A stretch of 64,000 nt of DNA, taken from NCBI GenBank assembly GCA_011009095.1, contig VTPC01090592.1, forward strand, positions 179,639-243,638, read 5' to 3'. Positions 33,190-46,005 of this stretch are shown piece by piece; within the stretch, counting starts at the first letter, position 1; each line of letters begins with the position of its first letter. The notes below the pieces were generated by a model. It was given only the letters and a program-made list of their open reading frames with translations. It was not told the origin of the DNA and ran no database searches. This DNA comes from Ignelater luminosus (taxonomy: Eukaryota; Arthropoda; Insecta; Coleoptera; Elateridae). Made by a program: the position numbers and the translations under genes.

Positions 33190-35079
33190 AACGTCGGTTG
33201 ACATTTATTTGAATTTGTACTATTTTTGGTTATAGTGTAGGATTTTATGGTTATTTCGTAGTGACGCAGTCCTTTTAGTTATAGGATATGAAAGTTTTAA
33301 GATTTATTATCTCTTTGCAATATTAAATTTATGTTTTGGTCAAAGAAGAGAGAACTAGGTTAGACAAACTAAATTAATCATTATCGTTAGAAATTGCCAT
33401 AATTACGCTATAGTTTAGTAGCTCCATGCAATTTGTATCTCTAACTATTCGGTTTGTACCTAAACGCTGTGTTACTACAGCGAACGATATTGGATTTTCT
33501 AAAGTGAAGTGATAAGTTTTACTATTCTCTTTGAGAAATGAAAACTTCTAGGAGGGCTTGGACCAATATTACAAAGACTCCAATACTTTTTATTTAGTTA
33601 GTTCTGAAAGTTTTTGCATTCTTTTTGCCTTTTGTATATAATAATAATTAAAAAAGAAATAATCATTACTGGTTTCGTTTTAATCTAATTATGAATTAGT
33701 CAGAGTAAATTATCTGCAACTAAAATTAAATCACTGCAGTAACAGCGTCTCATTTAAGCCATTAACAATTCCTTTTTGGAACCCCGTAATATAACATACA
33801 CATGCTCACAGGATATACATCTGCAGCAGCTTTATAAGCATCCCAACAGAATTATGTATTTAATAGGAAAATCTCAGTTCGCCTTATGCACGGTAATTTT
33901 CCTGAGTTACAAGTTCTTAGCACTAACATTCTAATCTGGTTATACAGTTTCAAGTAAATGAAGCCACCGGGATAAGCGGTCTATCGATTTACATAAATAT
34001 TTGCAATGGCGCTCCTCACATTGTTTGGCAAGCATAAAAGTCTTTACTACAACGATTTATTTCTGATTACCTTCTGAGCTTGCGCTTTAATAGCTTAATA
34101 ACTGAAATTAAATTGTTCCCGCCTATTAGCATTCTCCATTCCCTAAAATAAGAAATTCTTTTCATTTTTATAAGTAAATTAGCTAAAATGTGCAATTAGA
34201 AGTTGACCACTTTCAAGTTTATTTATAATTAGAATATTTTTAAAAAATTTATCCAGGCAGATTTATAATTTTTATTTGCTTTAAAAGCAATTACTTTTTA
34301 TCAATTTAATTAAAACGGTTAAAAGTTAGATAATTTTACCATCCCCGATTTCGAGTCAAAAACGTAAATTAAGTTAATTGCTTTTAAAGCGAGGTATTAA
34401 TTTGGGTTTAGTAAATGAAACTGATACAGGTTTTCATTTACTTTAAAATTAGTAAACAATATTAAAAAGCAACAAAAATAAAAAACAGAACAGATATTTT
34501 CCCTAAGAAAGATTGTGTAACTGTAAAATAAATCGTGGAGATTTTTAAACTCGACGATCTAAAATGGAAAAAAAAAGTTCAAGGATGTGATAAATATAGA
34601 CATAAGAGAGGAAACGGAAGCGTGGAAAACGAAATAAAAATGGCAATATCCGTAGAAACGTTAAAATGATTTTCACTTACAAAAATCACGTACTTTTCAA
34701 ACGTAGTGGTTTTTCATGTATTAGTGTATATAACTTTAATGTTCTTTTTTAGAAATTGCTTTAAGTGTATACTTTGGTATTTCATTGTGAGCAAACTTCA
34801 CTTATAATCGTACAAAGGATTTTCCGATATAAAACATCAAAAAGAAATATTACTTGTAGGTATTTGAAAAAAAACTTCCACTATGCGGGGTGTTTAAAGA
34901 ACGATTTTATTGTTGAAATTGATTTTGAAGTGGTTTAAACAAGTAAAATCTTAGAAATTTTAAAACTACAAAAAAGTCTAATTTGGAATGATCAATTTAC
35001 ACTAATTTTAGTTAATCAAACTTCTAATAAATAATAAAGTAACAAGTACAAAAATGAACTTATAAAATTCACTGTTTAG
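33190..35079. other. Gene-free AT-rich region
   Basis: I found no open frame with a recognisable motif and no structured repeat. Confidence 0.35.
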
Positions 35080-36200
35080 TTGACAAACCATTAACCGGTA
35101 TGTGCTTATGTAACATATGTATGATTGTAATTATTACAAAGTTTCTGATTGCTCACCACCAAGTTGTTCAACTTGTAATTGAAAACCAAATGCAAATAAT
35201 TTCCCCAAAAGGACCTAAGTGTATAAGTGCCAATTTATCCTGAGCAACAACACCAAAAGAAAGTTTCAATATTGCGCAATCAAAGAACTTCCAAATATGA
35301 AGTCCTCAAAGATTTTGCGATTTCAGGAATTCCAACAAAATTCTCTCAAGGTTTTGTATCGAATCGACACTAATTTAAGGCAATAGTAATTCAAAACGAG
35401 CATCTTATTCTTTTTATAGGTGTCATCATCAAAATAATTTCAAATATGTATTTACCGGGCAAATTAAACAAAAGATGTTTTCCTATGGAAAAATCTTAAT
35501 ATTTCTAATACCAGGTAGTAGTTTGATGAAAAGTTTCAATTTTACCTTCAGATTCCTCAAGGGAATTTACGAGAAATCTACACAGAACAAACTAATAATA
35601 AAACGCAACCATTTGCTCTGAGACTCGCTAATCGAATGATTAATGTGAAACTAAAACAAACGCAATGTGACAAAATACAAAATATGTTGCGCGGGAAATT
35701 AAACACAGGATCGATTTTAAATTGCAAGGTGGATTTAAAAATATAATCGATCATTTTCGACCGTTTTCATACTTTTTTTTTAATGCAAGTTACGATTTTT
35801 TGATAATTATGCGCTCAAAATGAAATATTTAGACGGGACAACCAGGAATAACTAAAGAATACTGATTAGAATGTAATGATTTCAAAATAAATCAACAGAG
35901 AGAGAATTCACCGAATTCAAGATCCGTCGAGCTTTTTAAGGGACGATTTAAATAAAAAATCCTAAAAACAGTTTTAGTGATAATTAGATGCTTATGCAGA
36001 CCAAATTCCAGATCCGACCATAATTTGAAGAAATTTACTTAACAAAAATAGTCATTCGATATCAAAATTACAATGACGTTTCTGGTATTAACTAATTAAT
36101 TGTATTTTGGCGGAACTTAAAATTCAAACATAATCTATTGATTATGAAACGGTTTAGTATTATTGAATAAGAAATATTGAAAAGCAATTATTGAAAGGGC
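35080..36200 (-). repeat. Dispersed repeat, long copy
   Basis: Read on the minus strand, 35370-35080 matches the plus strand at about 49800-50045 closely (for example TTTGTTGGAATTC, ATAAATTGGCACTT, AACAACTTGGTGGTGAGCAA). Its outer part at 36060-36190 matches 49660-49755 (CCGCCAAAATACAATTAAT). Between these matches this copy has about 0.7 kb that the other lacks. No coding potential is seen. It is an unnamed non-autonomous repeat family. Confidence 0.7.
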
Positions 36201-36904
36201 TATTAAGAATCAGTTTTAAGGATTTCTTCTGCTAACGTTGAACAAATGCATCACAAACGAAACGTTACAAGCAAATAAAGCATAAAATTAAAATTGTTTA
36301 AAATTATTCGATTCTAAAAACAACAAAACAGATCAAAGAAATTTAAAGTCTATTAGAATACTACTGCAGAGTTAGGATAAAAGCACCAATACTCTGCCAC
36401 CTAAAGAATATTTGAAGTTCAAACTCGTTTAAATTTAAAACGAAATAATATTTATCAATGAAACTTTCTGTAAAGTTATGCATATTTAAATGATATACTT
36501 ACTCAATCGTCAAAAGTCATAAAACGTTTAGTTTTATATTAGAAAAAAAATATTTCATTAAAACCGACACTTTGGCTCCGTAAGCCGCCGGTATTTACCA
36601 GTAATCCGCCGTCAAGGTCCTAGCAGCCGTCCTTTAAAGAAACAAAGATATAAACATCGTATAAATGAATGATTATTTCTTAAATGATTACATACGAATT
36701 CTTGGAAGCTTTATTCGGATCACACGTTTGACAAATAAAATCTTTATTAGCGATATCTTCATTACGCGCTATAAGCATAACGTAATTTAACAATTTTATT
36801 CCTTTCTTGCATTTGTTTATAAACGATTTATTGAAACAAATTTATTAAAAAAATACATGCAAATACAAAATAAGTAATAAATAAATGTATTTAATTCCTA
36901 CTTT
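36201..36904. other. Gene-free region, 3' flank of the pogo pseudogene
   Basis: No coding sequence is seen. On the minus strand an AATAAA lies near 36880, downstream of the transposase stop, and could be its polyadenylation signal. The GC-richer block at 36565-36640 is unexplained. Confidence 0.35.
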
Positions 36905-38780
36905 CTACGTTATACTATAAGGGTTAATTTTCCACTTAATTTTACTTAATTTCCTTTTTTTGCACTTTGTAGTTTCTTGTTGTCGGTTTTCCGCTTTTGT
37001 GCAATTTCTCGTTTCTCTTCTTTTTTTCTTCATTTGTAATCTTCTAAGTTTTCTTGCTAAAACAGCATGCTGTTTTTGTTGTTTTGCTTCTTCCTTTTTT
37101 GTCTCGAATTCGCACCATTCTTTTGAAGATATAGCTTCTATTCTATTTATGGATCGATTTGACGTTGATGTCTTCTGTATAGGAGATAGTGTGTTCAGAT
37201 TATCCGTTAAAATAGAAGATATGGTATTAGTAGAATGTATTAGAACATTAGGAAGCGTTTGCATACCATGGTTTATATTTTCTTTATTTTCATCTGAATT
37301 TTCTTGTACTGGGACAACCGAATTATTCATGTACTGACTGTCTTTGTCGTTGTCCTTGATTGTAATAGATGAGGAGAGTTTATTAACAGTATCATTATAA
37401 AACTTAATTGTAAGTACCGACTCATTTAGCATTAATTTCTGTTTTTCAATAACACTCAGTACAGTATTAACATTTACTGCACAATTTTCTAAATCTTGTT
37501 TTATATCTTTGATGACCTTAGTAGCAGTATCAAAATCACTTAATTGGGATTCTTCAGCAGTGCTGGCTGAAGAGCCGGGCTTGTGGAGCAGCTGCCCATG
37601 GCCCCGCTCTTGCTGAGGCCCCGCGCCTTGAGGGGAAAAGAATTAATTCTTTGTATCGATAGTTCAGAATAAATAAAATTTCTAATTTCTTTAAATTATT
37701 TTTAAAAAAATTATGCTATCTCTGAAAAAGCAGTGTGTTTCTTTTTTTGTATTTTAAGGGCTCTGTAAAATGTTGTTGCCCTGTGCCCCGCAAAACTTTC
37801 AGCTGGCCCTGTTCTTCAGGGCAAATTTTCGACCCAGAAGCAACCTGAGCTTTATTTGATAAGTTCTCCAACGTGCTTTGGACGCGTTTTGTATCGTCTA
37901 CATTATCGGAACAAAAAGGGTACAATCCATACTTCCGAAATCCGTTTTTAATACTTTCAGCCAAGTTCTTCTTTCCCAGCACTTCATTTAATAACGGACA
38001 AAAAGAAGATTTTGTCAAACCCGTGTTCACGTTTTCGAGCTTTGCTTGCCATTTACGAAGTGTATTTGTTCATTCAGACTTAAGTGGCTTAGAAACACTC
38101 ACATCTGCCGGCTGCATGATGTGTGTAGTGTTAGGAGGCAGAATATTGGCTGAGTTTCATTGTAAGGTGACTCTTATGTCCATCGACGAATACAAGAACA
38201 GGTTTTTCTATGTTCTTCTGTAATAACCAATTATCTAACCCTTTTACTATATAATCAAAGAATATGTCCGATTTCATCCATCCACTGTCTGATTTTTCAA
38301 GAAACCAATCCCCTGGCATACTAAGTATAACATCTTTTGGCGGCCGTACAAAAGGAAATACTGCACAGGGAGGCAATATTTCTCCACTGGCGGAGAAAAA
38401 CATCAGTACGGTAATTGCCTTTTCTTTTCTTTTTTGTGTTTGATACACGTTTTTATATCCTCGTGGTGCAATTACTTTTCCTGTATTGGGACAAAACACA
38501 AAACTGGTCTCATCACCGTTCAGAATGCGTGTAGGATCATCAAGAATATCTTCAACTCCTTGTTGTTTTAAGCACTCGTGAAGAGTTGCAAACCACTTCT
38601 GAATACTTTCTTTAGTGATTACAGCACGTCCCTTTAAAATATTTTCTACAGTTCGCTGTGCCAATTGAGAATTTTTTTTCAGAAATAAATTATACCATCT
38701 ACGTCGAACATAGTGATGAATTTCTATCCTGTTTCGAAACTTATAAGCATTTTTTAACCAATGAACTAATATTACCTGGA
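36905..38780 (-). pseudogene. Pogo/Tigger-type transposase pseudogene
   Basis: A DDE_1 transposase is read from about 38780 to 36905. The N-terminal DNA-binding domain is missing. RRRWYNLFLKKNSQLAQRT leads into the nuclease core: RILNGDETSFVFCPNTGKV (first Asp), LPPCAVFPFVRPP, GWMKSDIFFDYIVKGL, PVLVFVDGHKSHLTMKL (second Asp). Near 38131 a deletion removes the segment leading to PPNTTHIMQPADVSV-type text, and a TGA replaces a Trp near 38070. The frame then resumes with FCPLLNEVL and NGFRKYGLYPF (38030-37716). A further exon, starting near 37634, ends in a Lys/Gln-rich coiled coil (36905-37430). Confidence 0.88.
37562..37634 (-). other. GC-rich exon start in the pogo pseudogene
   Basis: After a near-ideal acceptor (TTCTTTTCCCCTCAAG) the sequence jumps to about 68% GC for roughly 75 bases and encodes GPQQERGHGQLLHKPGSS. 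It then returns to AT-rich code that stays in frame with the coiled-coil tail. The composition differs sharply from everything around it. Confidence 0.6.
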
Positions 38781-38782
38781 CT

Positions 38783-39200
38783 TTTCCAAACAATTTAGCC
38801 TCACCACCGACGCGAGCAACGTAGCGGTAGGAGCTGTTTTGCCGCAAGGTCCAATCGGAAATGATCAACCAGCCACGATATATTTTTGCCCTTACCTATT
38901 TGGCCTTTAATTCAATATTATAACCGACTATTAATCACTACAGTAGTTATTCTCCTCAAAGGATTCAAATTCGAAATATTGCGTTGGCTATTAAATTTAA
39001 AGAGTTTGATTACATAATGTTACTTATAAAAGCAGAAAATTAAATACCAACGCTGATGCCCTTATCACGAATGGAGATTCATACCAGAGGCCTCAGACCA
39101 ACCTGAACCTTTTGAAGTTGACGAATTTTTTAAGATTGCTGGACTGGACTGGAATTCCATTCTTTTAATGTATCGAGTGCTTAAGGGTTGAAGTATACGT
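38783..39200 (+). pseudogene. Ty3/gypsy RNase H fragment
   Basis: The plus strand reads FSLTTDASNVAVGAVLPQG and GPIGNDQPA, then YLFGL, a broken connection block, and SRKLNTNADAL near 39025-39060. This is the gypsy RNase H domain (first metal-binding Asp in TTDAS) and its C-terminal tether. It starts abruptly where the pogo pseudogene on the other strand ends. The central part of the domain is deleted or scrambled. No integrase was recognised downstream. Confidence 0.75.
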
Positions 39201-39498
39201 TAAATTGTTCTTATCGAAAATCGGAATAAGTTTTATAATTACTTTGAAAATGACTTGTTTTCTTCCGAGTTTAAATGCTCAGACCGTATATCTGTATACA
39301 AGTTTAATATATTTTGCACAGCTTAATAGTTCTTCGAGTTCTCCAACGTTTTCAAATACCTTGTTGTTTTAGAGTTAAATTTGAAATGTTTGTGTATATG
39401 GTTGTTTGTTCCTAATTGTTATGCGACCTAGGCGATTAGAAACTTTCGCAATACTTGGAAGGATTTGTGTAATATTATTCTCTTGTTTTTTGATTTTA

Positions 39499-40499
39499 TA
39501 CGGGGTGTCTCCAAAAGGTTGGGACATAGCTTAACTGCAGACTCCTGGGATGAAAATAATAACCCAACTTACCTATATTACAAGGCATGAAAGTTTTTTG
39601 AAAAAAGATTAATTTTGCGTATAAAAATAGTAGGCTTTGTCGATTTTTATAATTTTTGGTATGGCATGTTTTGTGACCATAAGTCACGTTCGAAATGGTT
39701 TTGGTCTTCATCAGTAAATTGTAAGTGTATTAAACAAAAATGTTGCAATACAGATTTGGTGATAACTTTTTAGTGCCTAGGCTAAGAACTTTCAATTTTT
39801 TCCCAAAAATATGTTTTCTTTAGAAAGATTTTTGTATTTTTGTAATTTTTGATAACGCTTAAGGTTTATCCACAAAAAAATAAATCTGATTAGTATTAAT
39901 GCTCTTATGATAGGAATAATCTAGTTAGCCGAAAAACTTATCTTTAAACGTCAAATAAATATCATTTGTTTGTTACATGTCAAAATCACAGAAGTTTAGT
40001 GTGATGCAAATTAAATAATTAGTTTAGCATTTTTTTGTTGTAATTTAAGACTATTTATCACCAATAAACTTTGCATTACATGCCACGCCATACTGTTTTT
40101 TGCGGATAAACCTTAAGCGCTATAAAAAATTATAAAGATACAATAAATGTTTCTAAAGAAAATATCTTTTTGGAAACAAAGTTCTCAGCCCAGGCAATAA
40201 AAAGTTATTACCAAACTTGTATTGCAACATTTTTGTTTAATACACTTACAACTTACTGATGAAGACCAAAACCATCCCGAAACGTGACTTATACTCACAA
40301 AACATGCCATGCTAAAAATTATAAAAATCGATCAAAGCCTACTATTTTTATACACAAAATTAATCTTTCTTCAAAAAACTTTCACGCTTGTACGGACTTA
40401 ACGAGACGATTTTGGATATAGGTAAGTTGGGTTAAATCTTATTTTTTTCCCAGGAGTCTGCAGTTAGGCTATGTCTCAACCTTTTGGAGACAAGCTGTA
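39499..40499. mobile_element. Fold-back element with 390-bp arms
   Basis: The left arm (39499-about 39885) is matched by the reverse complement of the right arm (about 40100-40499) at roughly 85-90% by eye. Both ends start TAC followed by a TGTCTCCAAAAGGTTG block, and TA flanks each side (39497-39498 and 40500-40501). The unpaired centre is about 210 bp. No transposase is encoded. TA targets and the termini suggest a Tc1/mariner-mobilised fold-back MITE. Confidence 0.88.
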
Positions 40500-40501
40500 T
40501 A

Positions 40502-43500
40502 ACTAACCGTAAAAACTAAACATAATCTTTGAATCGGATAATTAGTATTTGAGGTAATAACCTTTGTGATTACCAAGAACATTGTTAATAAACAAATTTT
40601 TGTATGACTTTAGAACGCCAAAGAAACTTAGCAATTTGCAACCTAACAAAATAGCTAAAAGAAAAAAAATCCGAAACAAAGTGTGAAACTGATAAATTTA
40701 CCATTAACATTAAAAAAATAATTGTTCAAGGTACAAAGTAAAGCATATTAAGAAACGGTCCTTCTTTGGAGAACTCCCTATACTTCCATCACATTATTTT
40801 TCTGACCCGAATGCACTTTGATATGAAAATAGTACCATGACTACACGACTTTTCACTATGATCTCAAATCCCAAACAGTCTAGCGGCTAGGATAGTCTCT
40901 AATGGAGACACGCTTTTAAAAATCAAAAACAAAAATTTGAAAAGCAAACTAGAATTAATTAATAACTTAAACAAGCAACTTAATAAGAAACGAAATAAAG
41001 AAATTGTAATTCCCAAAGGAATTGACACACTACCATCATCTAAAAGTTAACGATTTTGTTGAAATTTGCGAATATAAATATATCTGAGGAACTATAAACA
41101 TAGCTAGCTAATCACGCCTTAGCTTTTATGTTTGTACCTTTTTTAAAGAACTCTGTTCAACCAGTATACTTCTTACAATGCAACCCTTAGAGCAATTTAT
41201 AATTATTTGAACACTCCAAAATTGTGTTTTCAGGCAGGATAATGCTTATTTAATCAACCATAGGAGAAGCTGGAAGAAAATCTCTGTACAGATTATTATT
41301 AATGAAAATATGGTTACCTATCTTGTCATTGTTGCCAGTGCATTTTTTGCAAAAATATTCTTAAATGAATTAAATGGCTCACCGATTATCGTTATTCTAA
41401 AATTGAATTACTTTTACTTTGCTTGAATTTATCTCTTCTGGGGTTTTAACTTTTTCTTTTCTATTTTGTGTCGTCTTCTTTGCAATGGTGCTGCCGTCTG
41501 TGGAGGACCATCTAAATTCAATAATGCACACACTTATCCCATTTTTACGCTATGATATTGTCATTGTGTTACGTATAAACGCGAAAGATATCGCACCAAG
41601 AGACTTGCTTACCAGATTTAGGTAACATCAACTCCATGGACATTAGCAAGATATTAAAAGTGGTATTTGTTCTCTGAAGAAAGTATCTAAATCTATTTAT
41701 TCGTCAATTTTATTAACGAAAATTATAAACTAACAGATTTCGCTAAATTTTGCAAACATGAAGGAAAAACAAATGAACGACTGCAATCAGCATTGTCAAA
41801 ACTGAGGGGAAACCTTCAGATCTGACGATTTTGCAACTTTCTGACTGTTTCGGATTAACTACCAGGTAGACGACCAGTTCATCTTATTGTTTTTTTTTTG
41901 TGAAGAAGATTAAGAAGAAATGGAAAGTGGTTTAAGAGGCTTACCAGAGTTGGTTAAAAAAGAATAAGCTGTAATACAGAGAAGGTTATAACTACTGAGA
42001 TGTTGGCACGATAATTGGTCCTAAAAGGCGAAGGAACAGCCATAGAAAGTATTTAACAAGTCAGTAAGGTACTTAGAGGTGGGCAGGATTGGTATTTATA
42101 AAACATTGTAAAGAATTAAGGAAGAACGTACAACGAAACAAGTATGGTGCAAGCACAACATGTGGTAAAATTGGAAATTAAGGTTCATATCTAGGAGAAG
42201 AGATGGAAGGACTCCGGAATGACAAATCATCTGCAAGCCTGACAATGCTCGTTTTTTTGGATATTTCGAAAGTTTATACAATAACCGTTACAAAGATACC
42301 AGAGGTCATGACACAGAGGTCGGACCTATCCAATTATAGAAGCTGTCATTTGCACGTAGTTGTGCAAGTGGGCCAAATATAAAAACTGCAAATTTATAGC
42401 TTCAAAACGGAGGTTTTAAGTTCCATCGATAAACTGCTCACCTACTTATAAATATGTAAAAGTGTTTCAAGCATTTTGAAATAAGTTAAGAAAGCAATTA
42501 ATACTCACTGTTTTTAATAAATTATTAACAAAATGTTTTTGTATTTTGGAGTTTCTATAAAATGTTTTGTTATAGTTGTTTTTACAAAATTGTTAATTTT
42601 CAGTTTCCTGGTAATACTGGCCTGCATTTTATTCTATTTTGTTTTCAGTCTCTGTTTAGCTATAAACAGAAATAGTTTTCATGAAAGAACAACTTCAAAT
42701 TAATCGGAAACACTTCTCTTACAAGCCATTTAGTCGTTTGCAAGGCCGGGAAGCATTATTGGCTTTATTCCAAATAATTTGAGTAATCGTTAGACGAATT
42801 GTTAAACTAGACTTGTACAACTTCTTGCCGGGATGTTCTGCTATTTAACAGATTAAACTACTTGAATATAATTAGAATATCACGCCTAACTGGCAAACAT
42901 AATTAGTTAGTTAGAATTGCACCATTAGGTAACCCAGCGACTTGAAGTATTATTTGGCTTTACTACAAGAGTATGAAAACTCTCAGGTAACATAAACATA
43001 ATACGACTAATTGTTTTATTATGATACTTTCGTTTTGTAATTCCTGCTATTATCATTTACTATAACCGTCTAATTGCGGATAAAAAATTAAAGATTCAGT
43101 ATGTAGTAACCTAGATTTAATATAATCCTGTTCGCTTTCAAAATAAAACTAAACGACTTATCATCGTCGATGCACAAGTTTCAATTTCGCGTTATTATTA
43201 AATCCACCGAGCATTTGTAATTTCTACCAATGCAGCAATCAATAATTAAAAGTTTTTGCAGTAAAACAAGTTTGTTCAAAACGGTTATATTAAATTTACT
43301 GACAAATAGAGTACAATAAACGTAAATCCCAGAATTTGTTTTACAAAACAAAATTAACAAACTTGAAGTTGAAAAACATTCTAAATGCATTTAAGGGGAA
43401 ACTTTGCTTTAATAAATTACTCACCTTTATTTAATCTTGCGTATAAGATAAGTAATTAAAGACTTTGATCTACTTGGTTCTTTCAACTGTTAAAAATATA

Positions 43501-44889
43501 ACTTTAATTTTGATCTTATTGGTTTTATTTTATTTTTTCGGATACTTAGAATTTGAATTGAATTGCTTAACTTTTTTCGAAGAAATTTTATTTAAAGTGT
43601 AAACAAACAGTTTAAATATGAGAATTTATAGATTTTCTAGCAATCTTGTAATGTACTTTTATTATTACATTTCTTATCAAACGAACTTTAAAGCTTTGGT
43701 TATGCCAACACGCTTAATGTCAGCAGGCAGATCCTAGACAATAAAATTATTTCAGCTGTGTTTATTCAAACAAAGAAGATTCCTTGTAAAAAGCCAAGTA
43801 TTTAGTTAGTTGAATGCACAGAATCCAACATGAACTACTTTGATAAAAGCAACAAAACCATCATCCTTGACAGTTTGCAACGTTAAAAGAAGATTTCCAA
43901 GTTTAAAGATCAAAAAGCTTAACGCCAAATAATACCGCATGTACCGCAGCCTCCACTGTTATACGATCTTCCGATAATACAGAAAACCAATATTCCTCTC
44001 CAGTCGATCGTCAACACAATTGAATGTCTAATTTATAACTGGGTGAAATACCTCGCTGACCTAAAAGATTATATTGCAAAAGCATGTGGCGTATTTTTTT
44101 CTGCCGATGGTACTTTCAGTCGGGGTGGTCCTAGGGTCGGATCTACTTCTCCTCGTTCTTGGTTGTAACAAACAAACACTTTCTTCAGCGGACACTGTTA
44201 CTGCTACTTGGACTGGTTCAGGGTAGAAGATGTCAAAAATTACTCGTTCGAGCGCCGCACGGGCGGTTGCATTTATAGCAGGAACATACACAAGTGGGGC
44301 GAACTGGTATGCGCAAGGAATCGATGTACGTAGTATACGGATAATTACGAGGTCTGTCCAAAAAGTATCTGACCTTGTGTTCTAATTGTGGACCTACGTG
44401 TGCTATTGTTGAAAACAGGTATTTACTATGCAGGGGGGGACCTTTATGAATGCCAGTGCCAGATGGCACCGTCCTGGGTATTTAAAAATTTGGAATACCT
44501 AGATAATACAATATTATTCAGAATCAGATTCTATGAGCCACCAATTCCTAAACCACCTCAAATTTCAAAATCAATTATCTCAATAACAATTATTGCTGGA
44601 AAAAATGAATAGAATCAATTTTGTAGAAAATTTTGTCTAATTTAATTTTGTACACAATGTATTTTGTGCTAAGATTGATATTTTTCGAGATATTTACAAA
44701 AACAAAAAAGTTATAAAATTGACAAATTTTCCCATCTAATTACGCGAGCTCACAGAATGATAAGGGCAATTATTTTATACATCAGACCTCCTCCAACAAC
44801 CCTGCAAAGTATTAAAACTGTTGTGAACTTTTCTGGGAAAACCCCTAATTTGACGTACTAACTGTAACGGTGGTCGGAGTCGCCGACTT
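40502..44889. other. Gene-poor region with unassigned coding traces
   Basis: No gene is recognised. Between 41750 and 42350 the plus strand shows short readable pieces, for example NERLQSALSKLRGNLQ and DNARFFGYFESLYNNRYKD, interrupted by many stops. They may be an old mobile-element relic that I cannot place. Near 44349 CGAGGTCTGTCCAAAAAGTA looks like a lone Tc1/mariner-type terminus; no partner was found. Confidence 0.3.
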
Positions 44890-45560
44890 CTAAATGGCGG
44901 GAACTGAATACCCTGCATCGCCATTGATGTTACTGAGATGTCTGTGAACTATTATTGCTTTTCTGATCTTTCTGGTGTAGTAGAAAAATATCTTTGAAAT
45001 AATAGGCGTATCTTTAAACAATCCGATAGGCCGCTTGTATTTAGTAACGCGTTTATTAATCGAACGACCAGCTTCTCCAACATATAGGAGCATAGGACGC
45101 TGTACACTTCTTCTCATGACAGTGTTTATCTTTAGGAGAAGGTAAAAGTTGTGAAATTTTGTCTGGGCTTGTAGATGGTTTTGATTCTATGTTTTCTGAA
45201 CGTTTTCTCTATGCGATTTGTCAGCTTAATAATATATGGCAAGAAAGCAGTCGAAATAAATGCAGCTGTGTTCAGAAGCGCTTCTTTTTTTTCTTGTAAT
45301 TATCGTGCAGAAGACTGTTTCAGACATGCCCCAATTTCCCTTGGATGTTGTCGGGTTGCGAGACGAAAATTACTTGATAGACAAGTGAGTTTATTACAAA
45401 TCGTTTTTGGGCCGGATGGTGATGGGAGTCGTCAACATGAAGACGTTTGCTCATTGCCGTGGTTCAATGACCAACTTAAAGTGCCTTTTTCCCTAGTTAT
45501 TTTTAATGGTTTATCCATATGAACGATAGAATATTACCCCTTTGAATTCAATCTTTTATT
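44890..45560 (-). pseudogene. Penelope-like element, RT end and GIY-YIG endonuclease
   Basis: On the minus strand: a stretch with STAFLPYIIKLTNRIEKTF and HRIKTIYKP near 45180-45260 (the RT-to-endonuclease linker), then the GIY-YIG nuclease in frame 45117-44890: LLYVGEAGRSINKRVTKYKR (family pattern YIG-x-TGRS-x-x-x-R-x-x-EH), KIRKAIIVHRH and GDAGYSVPA at the end. The GIY half is degraded and frameshifts separate the parts. Penelope-like elements use this nuclease for target-primed insertion, often near short repeats. The RT palm was not recovered upstream. Confidence 0.8.
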
Positions 45561-46005
45561 TGTCCCACTTGATCGAGGGTTATCGAATTTTCTTTGCTAC
45601 ATTTCAAAACATTACCTGCATTTTCTCAATGTTATGTTCTATGGTGGTTCTAGAGATACGTTTTATCTTCTTCTTTGCCGAACGGTTCCCTGTGATGATA
45701 ATTTGATCATCCTCGAAAGCCTAATAATATAAATTCTCTCATTTTGTGTTTCTATTAAGTGCAGTTCTATAAACTAGCATTCCATTAGCGCTGTATAAAG
45801 GACTTGACTTGACTCTCTAAAATAATATCCCGTTTCTCGAATTGCTGACCTACCATCACTAAAGTGGAAATCTTTCGTTGTTGAATCATTGCCGCGACTT
45901 CTATGATATTCAACTGCTTTTTTGTCAGCATGATAACAGCTTTAAAGTTTTCACAGCATGGATCATCGTAGTTTCCAAATCTTTTACATAAGAATTAACT
46001 TCGTT

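Noticed and set aside
36960..37337. 125-codon plus-strand Cys/Phe-rich frame
   Set aside because: It is antisense to the coiled-coil tail of the pogo transposase, which is better supported.
39496..39711. 71-codon minus-strand frame in the fold-back element
   Set aside because: It lies wholly in one arm of the inverted repeat and is not conserved in the other arm.
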